Virus record (IMG/VR): IMGVR_UViG_3300012011_000004
Coordinates: 1-32,967 of that record
Direction: 5' to 3' (one strand)
Source: a virus
DNA: 32,967 nucleotides
Shown here: positions 14,756 through 21,599 of the stretch, one piece after another
Layout of the letters: every line of letters starts with the position of its first letter
Position numbering within the stretch: position 1 is the first letter of the stretch
The notes under the pieces: model-generated
The model's input: only the letters and a program-made list of their open reading frames with translations
Databases searched by the model: none
Told to the model about the DNA's origin: nothing
Translations under genes and position numbers: made by a program

Positions 14756-14946
14756 AGCCGCCCCGCTTCACGGGTCAGGGTTCCCTCAGACATCATATCC
14801 AACCTCTCCTCGCCGCCCTTGGGAAGCTCTTTTCCCCGCAATTCTGCCGCATGATGCTCTTGCGCCAGCGTCAAAGCTATGCCTTCGACCAGGCGTAAAA
14901 CGTCTGGCGACAGCGGCTCCGGGCACTGGCGGGCGGCGCGGCTCAT
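14752..14946 (-). CDS. Hypothetical protein, 64 aa
   Basis: Helical soluble protein with LSPDVLRLVEGIALTLAQEHHAAE in its middle, a segment I associate with small phage proteins of this host group. It follows the HTH gene by one base and is coupled to the next gene by an ATGA overlap. Confidence 0.65.
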   Translation of the reverse strand: MSRAARQCPEPLSPDVLRLVEGIALTLAQEHHAAELRGKELPKGGEERLDMMSEGTLTREAGRL

Positions 14947-14947
14947 C

Positions 14948-15136
14948 TCAGCCGTCTTTCCCTTCCGGCTTGGACAGCCACAGCACGATCTTGGCGAGGT
15001 TCAATGCGTCCGGCATGGTGCCGCCCTTGATGCGCGACAGCGTTGAGGGGAAGATGCCGATCTCGCGCGCCATGCGCCGGTTTTCGACATCGAACTTCTG
15101 CTGGTAGGCTTCCAGAGCGCGGCCGAGCCGGGTCAT
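14948..15136 (-). CDS. Small XRE-like helix-turn-helix protein
   Basis: 62 residues. The segment FDVENRRMAREIGIFPSTLSRIKGGTMPD has the Cro/CI-type layout: helix, R-E-I-G-I turn, S-T-L-S-R-I recognition helix, G-G-x-x-P loop. No extra domain, so it could be a compact regulator or a directionality-type accessory. ATGA overlap with the gene upstream. Confidence 0.8.
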   Translation of the reverse strand: MTRLGRALEAYQQKFDVENRRMAREIGIFPSTLSRIKGGTMPDALNLAKIVLWLSKPEGKDG

Positions 15137-15315
15137 GACCTATCCCGCTCCTGTATCAGTGCGGCGCGAGGGGCGGGTGAGCGTTGGTTCCAAACGCGGA
15201 TTGCGCTGTCGTGGTCGTAGTAGCTGACTGACGGGTTAGGACAGTTTTCGCCGATGCAATGGATCATCAGGCCGCGCTGTTGTTCGCCCGAGCCCATGAC
15301 TTCCGGTTTCATCAT
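15133..15315 (-). CDS. Lar-like small zinc-ribbon protein
   Basis: 60 residues; GGGAGGGGAG upstream. IHCIGENCPNP, then a Tyr/Asp stretch and AIRVWNQRSP, is reminiscent of the Lar restriction-alleviation fold (Cys pair, then A-x-x-x-W-N-x-R). Only one Cys pair is present, so the second half of the zinc site is missing or changed. If Lar-like, it would modulate host type I restriction; this is tentative. Confidence 0.55.
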   Translation of the reverse strand: MMKPEVMGSGEQQRGLMIHCIGENCPNPSVSYYDHDSAIRVWNQRSPAPRAALIQERDRS

Positions 15316-15425
15316 CTCCCCTCCCTGTCCTGTGATTGACGGCCCGCCGGGACGACTTTCGTGATGCCAAACTCACGGGCGATGACTGCGAGTCCGGCGC
15401 AGTCGTGAGGCATCAACCGCATCAT
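15312..15425 (-). CDS. 37-aa hypothetical protein
   Basis: ATG 15425 (an ATG-ATG pair) with a GGAG Shine-Dalgarno; ATGA overlaps on both sides. The middle, HDCAGLAVIAREFGITKVVPAG, looks like a helical segment with an HTH flavour. It ends QSQDREGR, a tail shared with two neighbouring genes. Confidence 0.5.
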   Translation of the reverse strand: MMRLMPHDCAGLAVIAREFGITKVVPAGRQSQDREGR

Positions 15426-15502
15426 GACTTGCTCCTAAACCAATGCCACCCAACCACAGGCAGCATGATCAGAAGAAACGAAATTATTTCGGCTCGTGTC
15501 AT
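15422..15502 (-). CDS. 26-aa membrane peptide
   Basis: MTRAEIISFLLIMLPVVGWHWFRSKS: one hydrophobic helix with a basic end. Shine-Dalgarno AGGAGAG is directly upstream, and both ends overlap neighbours by ATGA. The exact overlaps make translation likely despite its size. Confidence 0.5.
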   Translation of the reverse strand: MTRAEIISFLLIMLPVVGWHWFRSKS

Positions 15503-15726
15503 CTCTCCTTGTCCTGTGATTGTGCTGGGTGCCGCATGTATTCGGTGCCCTTCTCTGAGAGCCACCACCACTCACAATCATTGTCTGATCGACGGCAGGT
15601 GACATAACCCTGTTTGCGGAGTTGATCGCAAGCGGGGTTAATCCTGCTAGCTTTATAGCCGTCCTCGGCCTTCTGAATGTCTTGCAACAAGGTAAATTGT
15701 TGCTCAGTCGGTCCATCGTAACTCAT
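15499..15726 (-). CDS. Small winged-helix-like protein, 75 aa
   Basis: EQQFTLLQDIQKAEDGYKASRINPACDQLRKQGYVTCRRSD...WWWLSEKGTEYM reads as two helices, a recognition-helix-like part and a short beta wing, as in winged-helix proteins. It ends PAQSQDKER, with the shared junction sequence. DNA binding is inferred only from the pattern. Confidence 0.6.
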   Translation of the reverse strand: MSYDGPTEQQFTLLQDIQKAEDGYKASRINPACDQLRKQGYVTCRRSDNDCEWWWLSEKGTEYMRHPAQSQDKER

Positions 15727-15974
15727 GTGCGTTCTCCTCTGTCCTGTGATTGTGCTGGCGGGGCGGCTTTCTCAAATTCTGCAGCGATCATGGATAAGAC
15801 GCGGGCAGCGCTGCCGAAGGCGCTCCATATTGCGCCTTGTTCCATGGAATAGGACGGGCTAGTCCAGTTACTAGTCGTTCCGGGCGGTGATCCCCATTGA
15901 GTGCGCGGGTCCATCGCGCCGACGACACGAGCGGCGATCCTGAAAATTTCAGCTTGCTCTTGAGCGGTCATCAT
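15723..15974 (-). CDS. Hypothetical protein, 83 aa
   Basis: Start at 15974 (MMTAQEQAEI; 15971 also possible) overlaps the upstream stop by ATGA and follows GGAAGGA. The C-terminus ends PPAQSQDRGERT, as in two neighbours. Central region Ser/Gly/Trp-rich, ends helical. No family recognised. Confidence 0.6.
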   Translation of the reverse strand: MMTAQEQAEIFRIAARVVGAMDPRTQWGSPPGTTSNWTSPSYSMEQGAIWSAFGSAARVLSMIAAEFEKAAPPAQSQDRGERT

Positions 15975-16285
15975 CGTCCTTCCTTCTCTCCTGCTGGCGG
16001 GGATTTGAGGGCGCGAAGCCAATCACGAATTGCATTCGCCACAACATCTTCTGCCGCGTGCACATGGCCGTTTCTACAACAACCGGCTTTTTCCAGAACG
16101 TCTAAAATGTTGTCGATGTTCTGCCATTCCTCGATCACCGCATCCCTATCCTGCGGGACGGGGACGGGGAGGGAGAGGGCGTTGCGTGCGATCTCGCGCA
16201 ATTCCGCAGCCGTATCTTCATGGTCAGGATATTCGTCTGTGGCGGCGATCTTTTTCAGCTCCTCGCGCATCGGATCGTTGCTCAT
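15971..16285 (-). CDS. Acidic helical protein, 104 aa
   Basis: Begins MSNDPMREELKKIAATDEY; mostly helical, acidic. Contains CCRNGHVHAAEDVVANAIRDWLRAL, whose Cys and His residues could hold a metal. It is the start of the ATGA-linked chain that runs to 15133. No family recognised. Confidence 0.65.
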   Translation of the reverse strand: MSNDPMREELKKIAATDEYPDHEDTAAELREIARNALSLPVPVPQDRDAVIEEWQNIDNILDVLEKAGCCRNGHVHAAEDVVANAIRDWLRALKSPPAGEKEGR

Positions 16286-16288
16286 GGC

Positions 16289-16585
16289 TCAACCCAGCAT
16301 AGTAGCTGGTGGAGCACACCAAAAATGAGGCTCGCCGACAACGCTAACGGCTACACCGTCGCCAATAGCTATGTCACCGCCATCTTGCTCCTGATAAAGT
16401 TGGTACCAAGCCGAAGAACCGCCGAGAGCTTTGATGGCGCCGCCGGTCAACGATGGTTCCTCTGTTCGATATTTTCTGGCATCAAGCCAAAAATAATGCG
16501 GCCCTAGATGGTTTGTTCGCAGATGCTCGGTCTCGTCACCGTCGCGAACATCTTTTCCGCATACGATACATTTTCTGTTGCTCAT
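16289..16585 (-). CDS. C2H2-type zinc-finger protein, 98 aa
   Basis: Start chosen at 16585 because the protein then opens with a finger: KCIVCGKDVRDGDETEHLRTNH (Cys-x2-Cys, then His-x4-His). Upstream codons in the frame look random. The C-terminal part contains WCAPPATMLG. Likely a small nucleic-acid-binding protein; no specific family recognised. Confidence 0.65.
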   Translation of the reverse strand: MSNRKCIVCGKDVRDGDETEHLRTNHLGPHYFWLDARKYRTEEPSLTGGAIKALGGSSAWYQLYQEQDGGDIAIGDGVAVSVVGEPHFWCAPPATMLG

Positions 16586-16649
16586 GGCTGTATGCTCCAA
16601 AATGCGATTATCATCACAAGCGCAGTTACAATCAAAATTGGGGTGTCGT

Positions 16650-17348
16650 TCACTTCGACCCCGATGCAAGATATGCGATGATGGCATCGGCGACTTTTTT
16701 GGCATCGGCCGGGGACAAATATAGTCCGGGGGTTGAATAAATAGCGTCCGCCAGCCCCTCCAGATCTGCTCTGGCGGGGGCGAGGGCGGCGTCGATACTG
16801 GCTAATTCGCGTGCGATTGCTTCGTCACTCCACGGAACGCCACCGTCAAATTCTATTTTGTGTCGCAGCCTTTGCAATTCTGTGTTCTCGGGCGCACCTG
16901 CTACCCCATCGCGAACGTAAAGCCCTTGATACTCGCCATCCAACTGATTTGCCTCGTCGCGCGCTGTTGCTTCGTCGTTGAATAGTTGCCATTCGGCATT
17001 GCCGTTTACATCGGGTAATTGACGATTGACGCGAAAGGCGACTGGACGCCGCGAGACCGTCTCTGACCGGGCTCTAACGGGGGATTCGCTCGCGGGAGGG
17101 GTGCGGGAATTGATTGGCTCGAAATTGTCAGCAAAGTATGCCGCTGCAACGAGCCACCTGTCGTCATAGTTCTTTGGGTTGCGCGCGATCATGTCGCCAA
17201 GCTTAGGCGATCCGGCTTTGTCATCTTCGTGCGACACGCTGATGCGGCGCATATCCTCGCTGGGAACATAGGGCCGCAACTCGGCAATTTGCTTGCGCCG
17301 ATATTGCGTGTAGTCCGCCAGCTTCGCCATATCGGAGGGAGGGGTCAT
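16650..17348 (-). CDS. Modular hypothetical phage protein, 232 aa
   Basis: At least three parts. Residues about 5-75 (AELRPYVPSEDMRRISVS ... GDMIARNPKNYDDRWLVAA) form a unit I have seen repeatedly in phage early proteins. A Ser/Arg linker follows near 80-100. Residues about 103-150 (FRVNRQLPDVNGNAEWQLF) are a small mixed domain, and a helical C-terminus ends the protein. No catalytic motif visible. Modularity suggests assembly by domain shuffling between phages. Confidence 0.7.
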   Translation of the reverse strand: MTPPSDMAKLADYTQYRRKQIAELRPYVPSEDMRRISVSHEDDKAGSPKLGDMIARNPKNYDDRWLVAAAYFADNFEPINSRTPPASESPVRARSETVSRRPVAFRVNRQLPDVNGNAEWQLFNDEATARDEANQLDGEYQGLYVRDGVAGAPENTELQRLRHKIEFDGGVPWSDEAIARELASIDAALAPARADLEGLADAIYSTPGLYLSPADAKKVADAIIAYLASGSK

Positions 17349-17352
17349 GGCT

Positions 17353-17604
17353 TTAATTCCTCATCCATTTTCCCGGACGACCTAGCAAGCAATCCCAGAG
17401 TGAACGGCGCAATGTGCTATGAGTTTCGGTACCGCTCCATGTGCACGTTCCGATAATCTTGGCACGGCCTGTCTCGACGGCAATTCTTTGCGCTGTGCAG
17501 ATAGGGCACACAGCCGGATTGCACGTTCCGACCGGATGCATCGATGGCACGTCCGGCGGATATTCATATATCGGCGATGATCCGCAAACGAAATTGTCGC
17601 TCAT
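17353..17604 (-). CDS. Small Cys-rich protein, 83 aa
   Basis: Start at 17604 (MSDNFVCG) overlaps the upstream stop by ATGA. The pattern C-N-P-A-V-C-P-I-C-T-A-Q-R plus further Cys residues suggests zinc binding. Basic C-terminus (GRPGKWMRN). No family recognised. Confidence 0.6.
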   Translation of the reverse strand: MSDNFVCGSSPIYEYPPDVPSMHPVGTCNPAVCPICTAQRIAVETGRAKIIGTCTWSGTETHSTLRRSLWDCLLGRPGKWMRN

Positions 17605-17924
17605 GGCGTGTTTCCTTCCTGCGGGGCGGCGAGGACAGCGAGATCGCACCATCGCACCTCACTTGCGCCCGGCATGTAGCTCTCGTTATTCCGCAGATGG
17701 GGGGCTTGTTCAAACAATCGCCGAGCGCGATCCAGCGCCTCAATCGTCCGTGCATCCAGGGCGGAGGGTTGGGCGGCGAGAGCAGCCTCAAGGACAACTT
17801 TCGATTTGCTTTCGTTCCAGCCGTAACCCCCATTGTGCGAGGTGTGTTCCCGCATACCCTGATCGAAGCCCTCACTAAATGCACCGCGAGCGAATCCCAG
17901 CATCGTCTGCGCGCTTGTGGTCAT
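17601..17924 (-). CDS. Hypothetical protein, 107 aa
   Basis: Starts MTTSAQTMLGFARGAFSEGFDQGMREHTS. Mostly helical, with a WCDLAVLAA segment near the C-terminus. ATGA overlaps at both ends, one of them with a 14-codon ORF. No family recognised. Confidence 0.65.
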   Translation of the reverse strand: MTTSAQTMLGFARGAFSEGFDQGMREHTSHNGGYGWNESKSKVVLEAALAAQPSALDARTIEALDRARRLFEQAPHLRNNESYMPGASEVRWCDLAVLAAPQEGNTP

Positions 17925-17965
17925 GGTGATTCTCCATCAGCGAGGGCTTTGCGCTCACTTCTCAT
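17921..17965 (-). CDS. 14-aa coupled mini-ORF
   Basis: ATG 17965 overlaps the stop of the 95-residue gene (ATGA), and its own stop overlaps ATG 17924 of the next gene (ATGA). The 14-residue frame, MRSERKALADGESP, exactly bridges the two genes. It may serve only to carry ribosomes across the gap. Confidence 0.4.
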   Translation of the reverse strand: MRSERKALADGESP

Positions 17966-18249
17966 TTCATCGTCCCGGCGCCGCCTGCCGCAATCGCAGT
18001 ATCGACGCACATCGCCGCCGGCGAGCCGCAGGATGACATCGCGATTTCGCCACGGATCCGAAGCGCGCCGATCGGCGGGCTGTGGTCGACGAAGGTTCCG
18101 GCTCTGACCTTCTCGCGGCCTTTGCGGATCGCCTTGTTCATCGCGGTGGTGAAGGCGTCGTTAGAGGCAAGGGCGGTTTCACGCTGCGCTGATGCCGACA
18201 GGCTGTGGTAGGCGTCGAAGTCGCGGTCGTCTAGTCTGCTCATTGTCAT
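17962..18249 (-). CDS. Hypothetical protein, 95 aa
   Basis: Two in-frame ATGs (18249, 18243). Begins MTMSRLDDRDFDAYHSLSASAQRETAL, has a basic helix (NKAIRKGREKVR) and a C-terminal Cys pair around MSSCGSPAAMCVDTA. Lies just downstream of repeat copy 5. No family recognised. Confidence 0.65.
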   Translation of the reverse strand: MTMSRLDDRDFDAYHSLSASAQRETALASNDAFTTAMNKAIRKGREKVRAGTFVDHSPPIGALRIRGEIAMSSCGSPAAMCVDTAIAAGGAGTMK

Positions 18250-18280
18250 GTGTGTTCGCCCTTTGGTTGAGTAGTAAGGT

Positions 18281-18331
18281 ATGGTTCAAGTTGCCTCTGC
18301 CGGTGTTGAAACGGAATGCGATCACACTGTC
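18281..18331 (+). repeat. Dispersed repeat copy 5 (forward, type C)
   Basis: ATGGTTCAA to CACACTGTC, sharing the core CAAGTTGCCTCTGCC with copy 9. The GATTC of other copies is changed to GGTTC. Located in the only gap between two minus-strand genes in this part of the operon. It forms an inverted pair with copy 6, or an incomplete set. Confidence 0.75.
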
Positions 18332-18332
18332 G

Positions 18333-18773
18333 TCAAACCTTCCTGCTACGCTCCGCAATCGTCACGAATATCACAGCCCGCATCGCGACCAGGTCGCCGC
18401 GTTGCGCGTAAAGCTGCTCGCAGCAAATCAGAATCGATATGCCGAGCGAGGCCCAAAATTCTTGCTCGTTGCGATTGTGTTGAGCGTCTCGAGCGAGACG
18501 ATGGCAGTCCGAACACAATGGCGCGCTGAATCGATCTGCGGGCTTCTTGCCAAGGCCGCTCGCTTTACCGAAAGCCGCACTTGCAAACCTGACATGGGCC
18601 GGCTCTGACGGTTCCATCCCGCACTTCAAACACGGGCACTGCCGCACCAGCGCCAGATAATCCGGCTCGGAATCATTCTCGGACTTATGCCGACGCGGGG
18701 CAGCGAACAATTGCTTGAGCAATTCGCCGGGACGCGAGGGCGGGAAGATGCGTTGCGGGTGCGAGCGGGTCAT
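18333..18773 (-). CDS. HNH-like / DUF968-type zinc protein
   Basis: 146 residues. CPCLKCGMEPSEPAHV (about 46-61) followed by a Gly/Lys-rich loop and APLCSDCHRLARD (about 85-96) gives two Cys pairs with His residues. This matches the phage DUF968 pattern, a treble-clef HNH-like fold linked to recombination or Holliday-junction processing. The ExxFW segment after it is also typical. Nuclease activity is likely but not certain. Confidence 0.75.
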   Translation of the reverse strand: MTRSHPQRIFPPSRPGELLKQLFAAPRRHKSENDSEPDYLALVRQCPCLKCGMEPSEPAHVRFASAAFGKASGLGKKPADRFSAPLCSDCHRLARDAQHNRNEQEFWASLGISILICCEQLYAQRGDLVAMRAVIFVTIAERSRKV

Positions 18774-19033
18774 GGCGTGCGCTCCGCAAAGGCCTTGGTC
18801 AACCGCGTGTCGCGAAGATACTGTTCAAGCGCCAGCAACCCATGTTCGCCGACGGTGTATTCCGAGTATTCGACCCCGCTTGCAAATTTACCGTCGATCC
18901 CGTTTTTAATCAGCCATCGATTTCTCATACATGCGAGCACAGTTGGCGGCGAGGCCGACCAAACCGGAGTCGTTGATCCCGATGACCAAATTTTCGCAAT
19001 AAGTCGCGCCTGTGCTGCGGATGCGTTCTTCAT
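18770..19033 (-). CDS. Hypothetical protein, 87 aa
   Basis: Start chosen at 19033 (MKNASAAQARLIAKIWSSG); upstream codons are not convincing and this ATG overlaps the upstream stop (ATGA). Middle region CMRNRWLIKNGIDGKFASG, then a C-terminal helix. Overlaps the next start by ATGA. The N-terminal pattern suggests a small DNA-binding or replication-accessory protein, but no family is recognised. Confidence 0.6.
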   Translation of the reverse strand: MKNASAAQARLIAKIWSSGSTTPVWSASPPTVLACMRNRWLIKNGIDGKFASGVEYSEYTVGEHGLLALEQYLRDTRLTKAFAERTP

Positions 19034-19269
19034 GGCCTCGCCATCTCTCTTGCCACGATCTCCTGAAACGCAACCATCCTGGCGTCGCCGACCAGCGCCA
19101 TGATATCGACCGTCTCGTATTTTCCGGTCGCCCATAGCGAGCGCACCGCGTCGGCTTCGTTGTAGGAAGCCTCAAAGCGGATCAGGTCGTTTGCCATCCG
19201 CTCGATCAGTTCGGTACGGCGGGAGCGGGTGTCAGCCAGGGGGCTGTCGATCAGGCGGATGTCGGTCAT
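19030..19269 (-). CDS. Hypothetical protein, 79 aa
   Basis: Starts at 19269 (MTDIRLIDSPLADTRSRR) after GGAGACGACGCAAC. Helical and acidic with VRSLWATGKYETVDIMALVGD in the middle. ATGA overlap with the downstream gene. No family recognised. Confidence 0.6.
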   Translation of the reverse strand: MTDIRLIDSPLADTRSRRTELIERMANDLIRFEASYNEADAVRSLWATGKYETVDIMALVGDARMVAFQEIVAREMARP

Positions 19270-19346
19270 GTTGCGTCGTCTCCTAATGTTGCCTGACTTC
19301 TCAATTACCGACGCAAACTCAACTGACGCGCTGAAACGAATTCTTC

Positions 19347-19565
19347 TTAACTCCACACCACCTTCGAACAATGAACGCAGACCACGTCGCCGCAGCTGCC
19401 GATAAAATGATGCCCGGCCGGGTTGCGGCAATCGTGCTCGATCAGGAAAGGATCGGCGACGCGGTTTTCGAACGCGGCTTCTTCGGCCAGCAAACGAGTG
19501 ACGGCGGCGGTAACGCCCGCGCGATCGAGCGCGGCAGGCTGGCCCTGGCGATGATAGCCGGTCAT
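19347..19565 (-). CDS. Small zinc-binding protein, 72 aa
   Basis: The C-terminal part, HDCRNPAGHHFIGSCGDVVCVHCSK, contains several Cys and His residues that would form one zinc site. The N-terminal half is an Ala-rich helix. ATGA overlap with the KTSC gene upstream; 77 non-coding bases separate it from the following gene. Confidence 0.6.
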   Translation of the reverse strand: MTGYHRQGQPAALDRAGVTAAVTRLLAEEAAFENRVADPFLIEHDCRNPAGHHFIGSCGDVVCVHCSKVVWS

Positions 19566-19807
19566 AGCTCCGCTCCCTCAAGTTCTTCCGCCGGCAGTTT
19601 GGTCGAGGCGAATTTCCCCTTGATCGCGTAGTGGAAAAACCGCCCGATGCTGCCGCCGCCGGCCTCGATCTCGCGAAGCTGCGCGTCGATCTCCGGCGGC
19701 ACGCCTTCGAAGCGATAGGTGCCGGAGCCTGTAAATTCGACGTGCAGATCTTGGCCGTCATATCCCACAGCCGAAATGTTGCTCGATTTTACGCTGCGCA
19801 TGTTCAT
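19562..19807 (-). CDS. KTSC domain protein
   Basis: 81 residues. SVKSSNISAVGYDGQDLHVEF, then GTYRFEGVPPEI and a late GGSIGRFFHYAIKGKF, match the small KTSC domain (about 60 residues, often beside DNA-processing genes, with a possible RNA or DNA binding role). Shine-Dalgarno AAGGGG lies upstream of ATG 19807. Confidence 0.85.
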   Translation of the reverse strand: MNMRSVKSSNISAVGYDGQDLHVEFTGSGTYRFEGVPPEIDAQLREIEAGGGSIGRFFHYAIKGKFASTKLPAEELEGAEL

Positions 19808-19841
19808 GGTGTTTCCCCTTGTTGCCTGGTGTTGAGGGACT

Positions 19842-19871
19842 GGGGCGGCAACGATGTTCTGCCGCCGCCCC
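19842..19871 (-). terminator. GC-rich hairpin between operon genes
   Basis: GGGGCGGCA and TGCCGCCGCCCC can pair with a small bulge around a nine-base loop. It lies in the gap between the 172-residue gene and the KTSC gene on the minus strand. No T-run follows, so it is more likely an mRNA stability or attenuation hairpin than a strong terminator. Confidence 0.3.
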
Positions 19872-19885
19872 GCGCCGCCCGCCGA

Positions 19886-20404
19886 TTAGTTTTGATCCTG
19901 CTGTCCGAACGTCGCAGCGTAGGCCGCGCGCAGCTCGTTGATCGCCGCCGTCAGGTGGTCGCGCGCGCAATCGATACGGCCCGTCGCAATGAAAGCGTTC
20001 ATCAACGAGCAGACCATCATGCGCTCGGAATCCCGTGGCGCTGTGGGGCGATAATATGTGCCGGCGCCGTTACCGTTCGGCGAGGTCGCCTTCGGCGGCT
20101 CGATCCGCTGCGAGGGTGCGGAGCGTTCCGGCTGGCGATCGTCACGTTGCGGCTCGCTCGGCGCCTTCACCATCGTTCCGGACTTGATATCGCGGTAGGT
20201 GGTGCCGTTCTTGACGTTCTCGGTATATTCGATGTCGTAGCTGGCGCCCTCGCGATAGAGGCCGATTTTGTCGGGCCAGATGCCGAACATCATGCCGTCG
20301 ACGTCCTTGATCCAGGCCGACTTGCCCGGTCCCTTGGCGGGCATGATCTGGTGCACCGTGATGGTGCCGGTGAGAGTGCCGCGTTCGAGCGTTTGCGTAT
20401 TCAT
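19886..20404 (-). CDS. Hypothetical protein, possible OB-fold accessory, 172 aa
   Basis: Shine-Dalgarno AAAGGA before ATG 20404. Residues about 8-62 are beta-rich (GTLTGTITVHQIM, AWIKDVDGMMFGIWPDKIGL, YDIEYTENVKN) and could be an OB-fold as in single-strand DNA-binding or recombination accessory proteins. Residues 75-115 are a disordered Pro/Arg/Ser linker. The C-terminal 55 residues are helical. It follows directly after the coiled-coil gene, as expected for a recombination module. Role inferred. Confidence 0.6.
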   Translation of the reverse strand: MNTQTLERGTLTGTITVHQIMPAKGPGKSAWIKDVDGMMFGIWPDKIGLYREGASYDIEYTENVKNGTTYRDIKSGTMVKAPSEPQRDDRQPERSAPSQRIEPPKATSPNGNGAGTYYRPTAPRDSERMMVCSLMNAFIATGRIDCARDHLTAAINELRAAYAATFGQQDQN

Positions 20405-20406
20405 GG

Positions 20407-21210
20407 CTAGAGAGTCCTTTCGAATGTTGCCTTGATGCCGTCGGGAAGTTGGTCGAACTCTTTGCGGAATTCCCGCGCGCTACTCAGGATTGCATCGCGA
20501 ATTTTGTCCGTGATCCCTAAAACCTTGATCGCCTTGGCGATGTCGTCGATCACCAAAACCTCGACCGTGCGCATCGACTGCGTCTTGCCGCCCATCACGC
20601 TCGAAAACCGCAGCGGCACGTTCTTGGCGGCAATCGCGGCCTGCTTGTCGGCGCGGCGGAAGTCGGAAAATGTCGCGTCCGCATGTTCGATGGCGCCGCC
20701 GACGTCGCTCTCGACGCCCTGTTGCGCATCGTCGATCGCCTCAAGCCTGACAGCGTCGGCCTGCCGCGCCAGCCGTTCGGCTTCCTCGGCCTCCGCGCGC
20801 AGCCGCTCGACCTCGGCGATGCGCTTGGCCTCGATGTCGGATGCGTATTTCGTCAGGCGCTTGCGCAGCTCAGTGCGTGCGGTTTCCAGCGTGCCTTTAT
20901 CCTTGACCAGCGCATAGGCGTCGAAGATCGCGTTGAGCCGGTCGCGGAAGGGGCGCGTTTTGGTTTCGCGCTCGGCGCGGGCTTCGTTGAGCGCCACCAG
21001 CGTTCTTTCGTTGCAGGCGGAACCGGCTTGCGCTTCGGCCTGGCTGGTGATGACCGGATGCGATTTGAGATAGGTCCGCAGTTCGTCATAGGCCTCGACG
21101 GCATACTCGATCCGCGAGGGCGGGTTGTTGTGCCCGATCGATGGCTCCGTGACAGGGTGATCGCGAGAGGCGTCAGCGAATGCGGTGCGCGATTGAATCA
21201 TGTTGGCCAT
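20407..21210 (-). CDS. Coiled-coil protein with repeat-derived N-terminus
   Basis: Start at ATG 21210 (MANMIQSRTAFADASRDHPV); the first 20 residues come from repeat copy 6. Then IGHNNPPS, a motif frequent in Rhizobiales phage proteins, and about 240 residues of mostly alpha-helix with a strong coiled coil near 130-190 (Glu/Ala/Arg heptads). No catalytic motif. Position next to a possible OB-fold protein suggests a recombination or DNA-handling role. The repeat at the 5' end may have replaced an older start. Confidence 0.65.
   Translation of the reverse strand: MANMIQSRTAFADASRDHPVTEPSIGHNNPPSRIEYAVEAYDELRTYLKSHPVITSQAEAQAGSACNERTLVALNEARAERETKTRPFRDRLNAIFDAYALVKDKGTLETARTELRKRLTKYASDIEAKRIAEVERLRAEAEEAERLARQADAVRLEAIDDAQQGVESDVGGAIEHADATFSDFRRADKQAAIAAKNVPLRFSSVMGGKTQSMRTVEVLVIDDIAKAIKVLGITDKIRDAILSSAREFRKEFDQLPDGIKATFERTL
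21151..21201 (-). repeat. Dispersed repeat copy 6 (inverted, type A)
   Basis: On the minus strand ATGATTCAA to CACCCTGTC, 34-base spacing. It encodes codons 4-20 of the minus-strand coiled-coil gene, so it is in the coding orientation for that gene. Confidence 0.8.
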
Positions 21211-21563
21211 CACGCGGTCCTCCGCATCGTGTCGCGATCCTCGATCAGCGCCTCTGCGCAGCGGTCGCATTCGAACGTCGCGTTGCCTTCAACAGCTCCC
21301 GTAAACGCGCCCTCGAACACGCGCATGTCGACATCGTGTGAAGCGTTGTCGGCGACCTGGTGGCCGACGGCGCCGAGCCAGCTATCGAAGATGGAGGCAG
21401 CCTCAACGAGGTGATCGCGGATACCTTCGAAATCCGACGGCACCGGAAACGAACCGATTGGCCTCGGCACTGGCATCCGGGCCAGCGCCTGGATCAGCGT
21501 GCGGCGCGCGACTTCGAAGGGGTTGTTCGGCGAGGCTGGCGAGAAGATGAGGTCGATGGCCAT
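21210..21563 (-). CDS. First gene of the leftward early operon, 117 aa
   Basis: Starts at ATG 21563 with GGGAG seven bases upstream, though that site can be hidden in a hairpin (21570-21590). The protein opens MAIDLIFSPASPNNPFEVARRTLIQAL and has FECDRCAEALIEDRDTMRRTA at the C-terminus with a Cys pair. By position it is the analogue of the first delayed-early gene under repressor control. No family recognised. Confidence 0.65.
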   Translation of the reverse strand: MAIDLIFSPASPNNPFEVARRTLIQALARMPVPRPIGSFPVPSDFEGIRDHLVEAASIFDSWLGAVGHQVADNASHDVDMRVFEGAFTGAVEGNATFECDRCAEALIEDRDTMRRTA

Positions 21564-21569
21564 GGGGCG

Positions 21570-21590
21570 GCTCCCGTTGTTCGTGGGAGC
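21570..21590 (-). promoter_or_regulatory. Leader hairpin that covers the ribosome binding site
   Basis: In the leader of the leftward transcript GCTCCC (5') pairs with GGGAGC (3') around a 9-base loop. The 3' arm contains the GGGAG Shine-Dalgarno of the gene starting at 21563. Melting or binding of this hairpin would control translation of the operon's first gene. Confidence 0.5.
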
Positions 21591-21599
21591 ACCTTAAAT

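Noticed and set aside
18281-18529. 82-codon plus-strand frame starting in repeat copy 5.
   Set aside because: After the repeat it only reads the complement of the HNH-like gene; probably not a real protein, although its start resembles other repeat-encoded starts.
19631-20410. 259-codon plus-strand frame opposite several minus-strand genes.
   Set aside because: It runs over three well-supported minus-strand genes, including a KTSC protein, with no start signal of its own.
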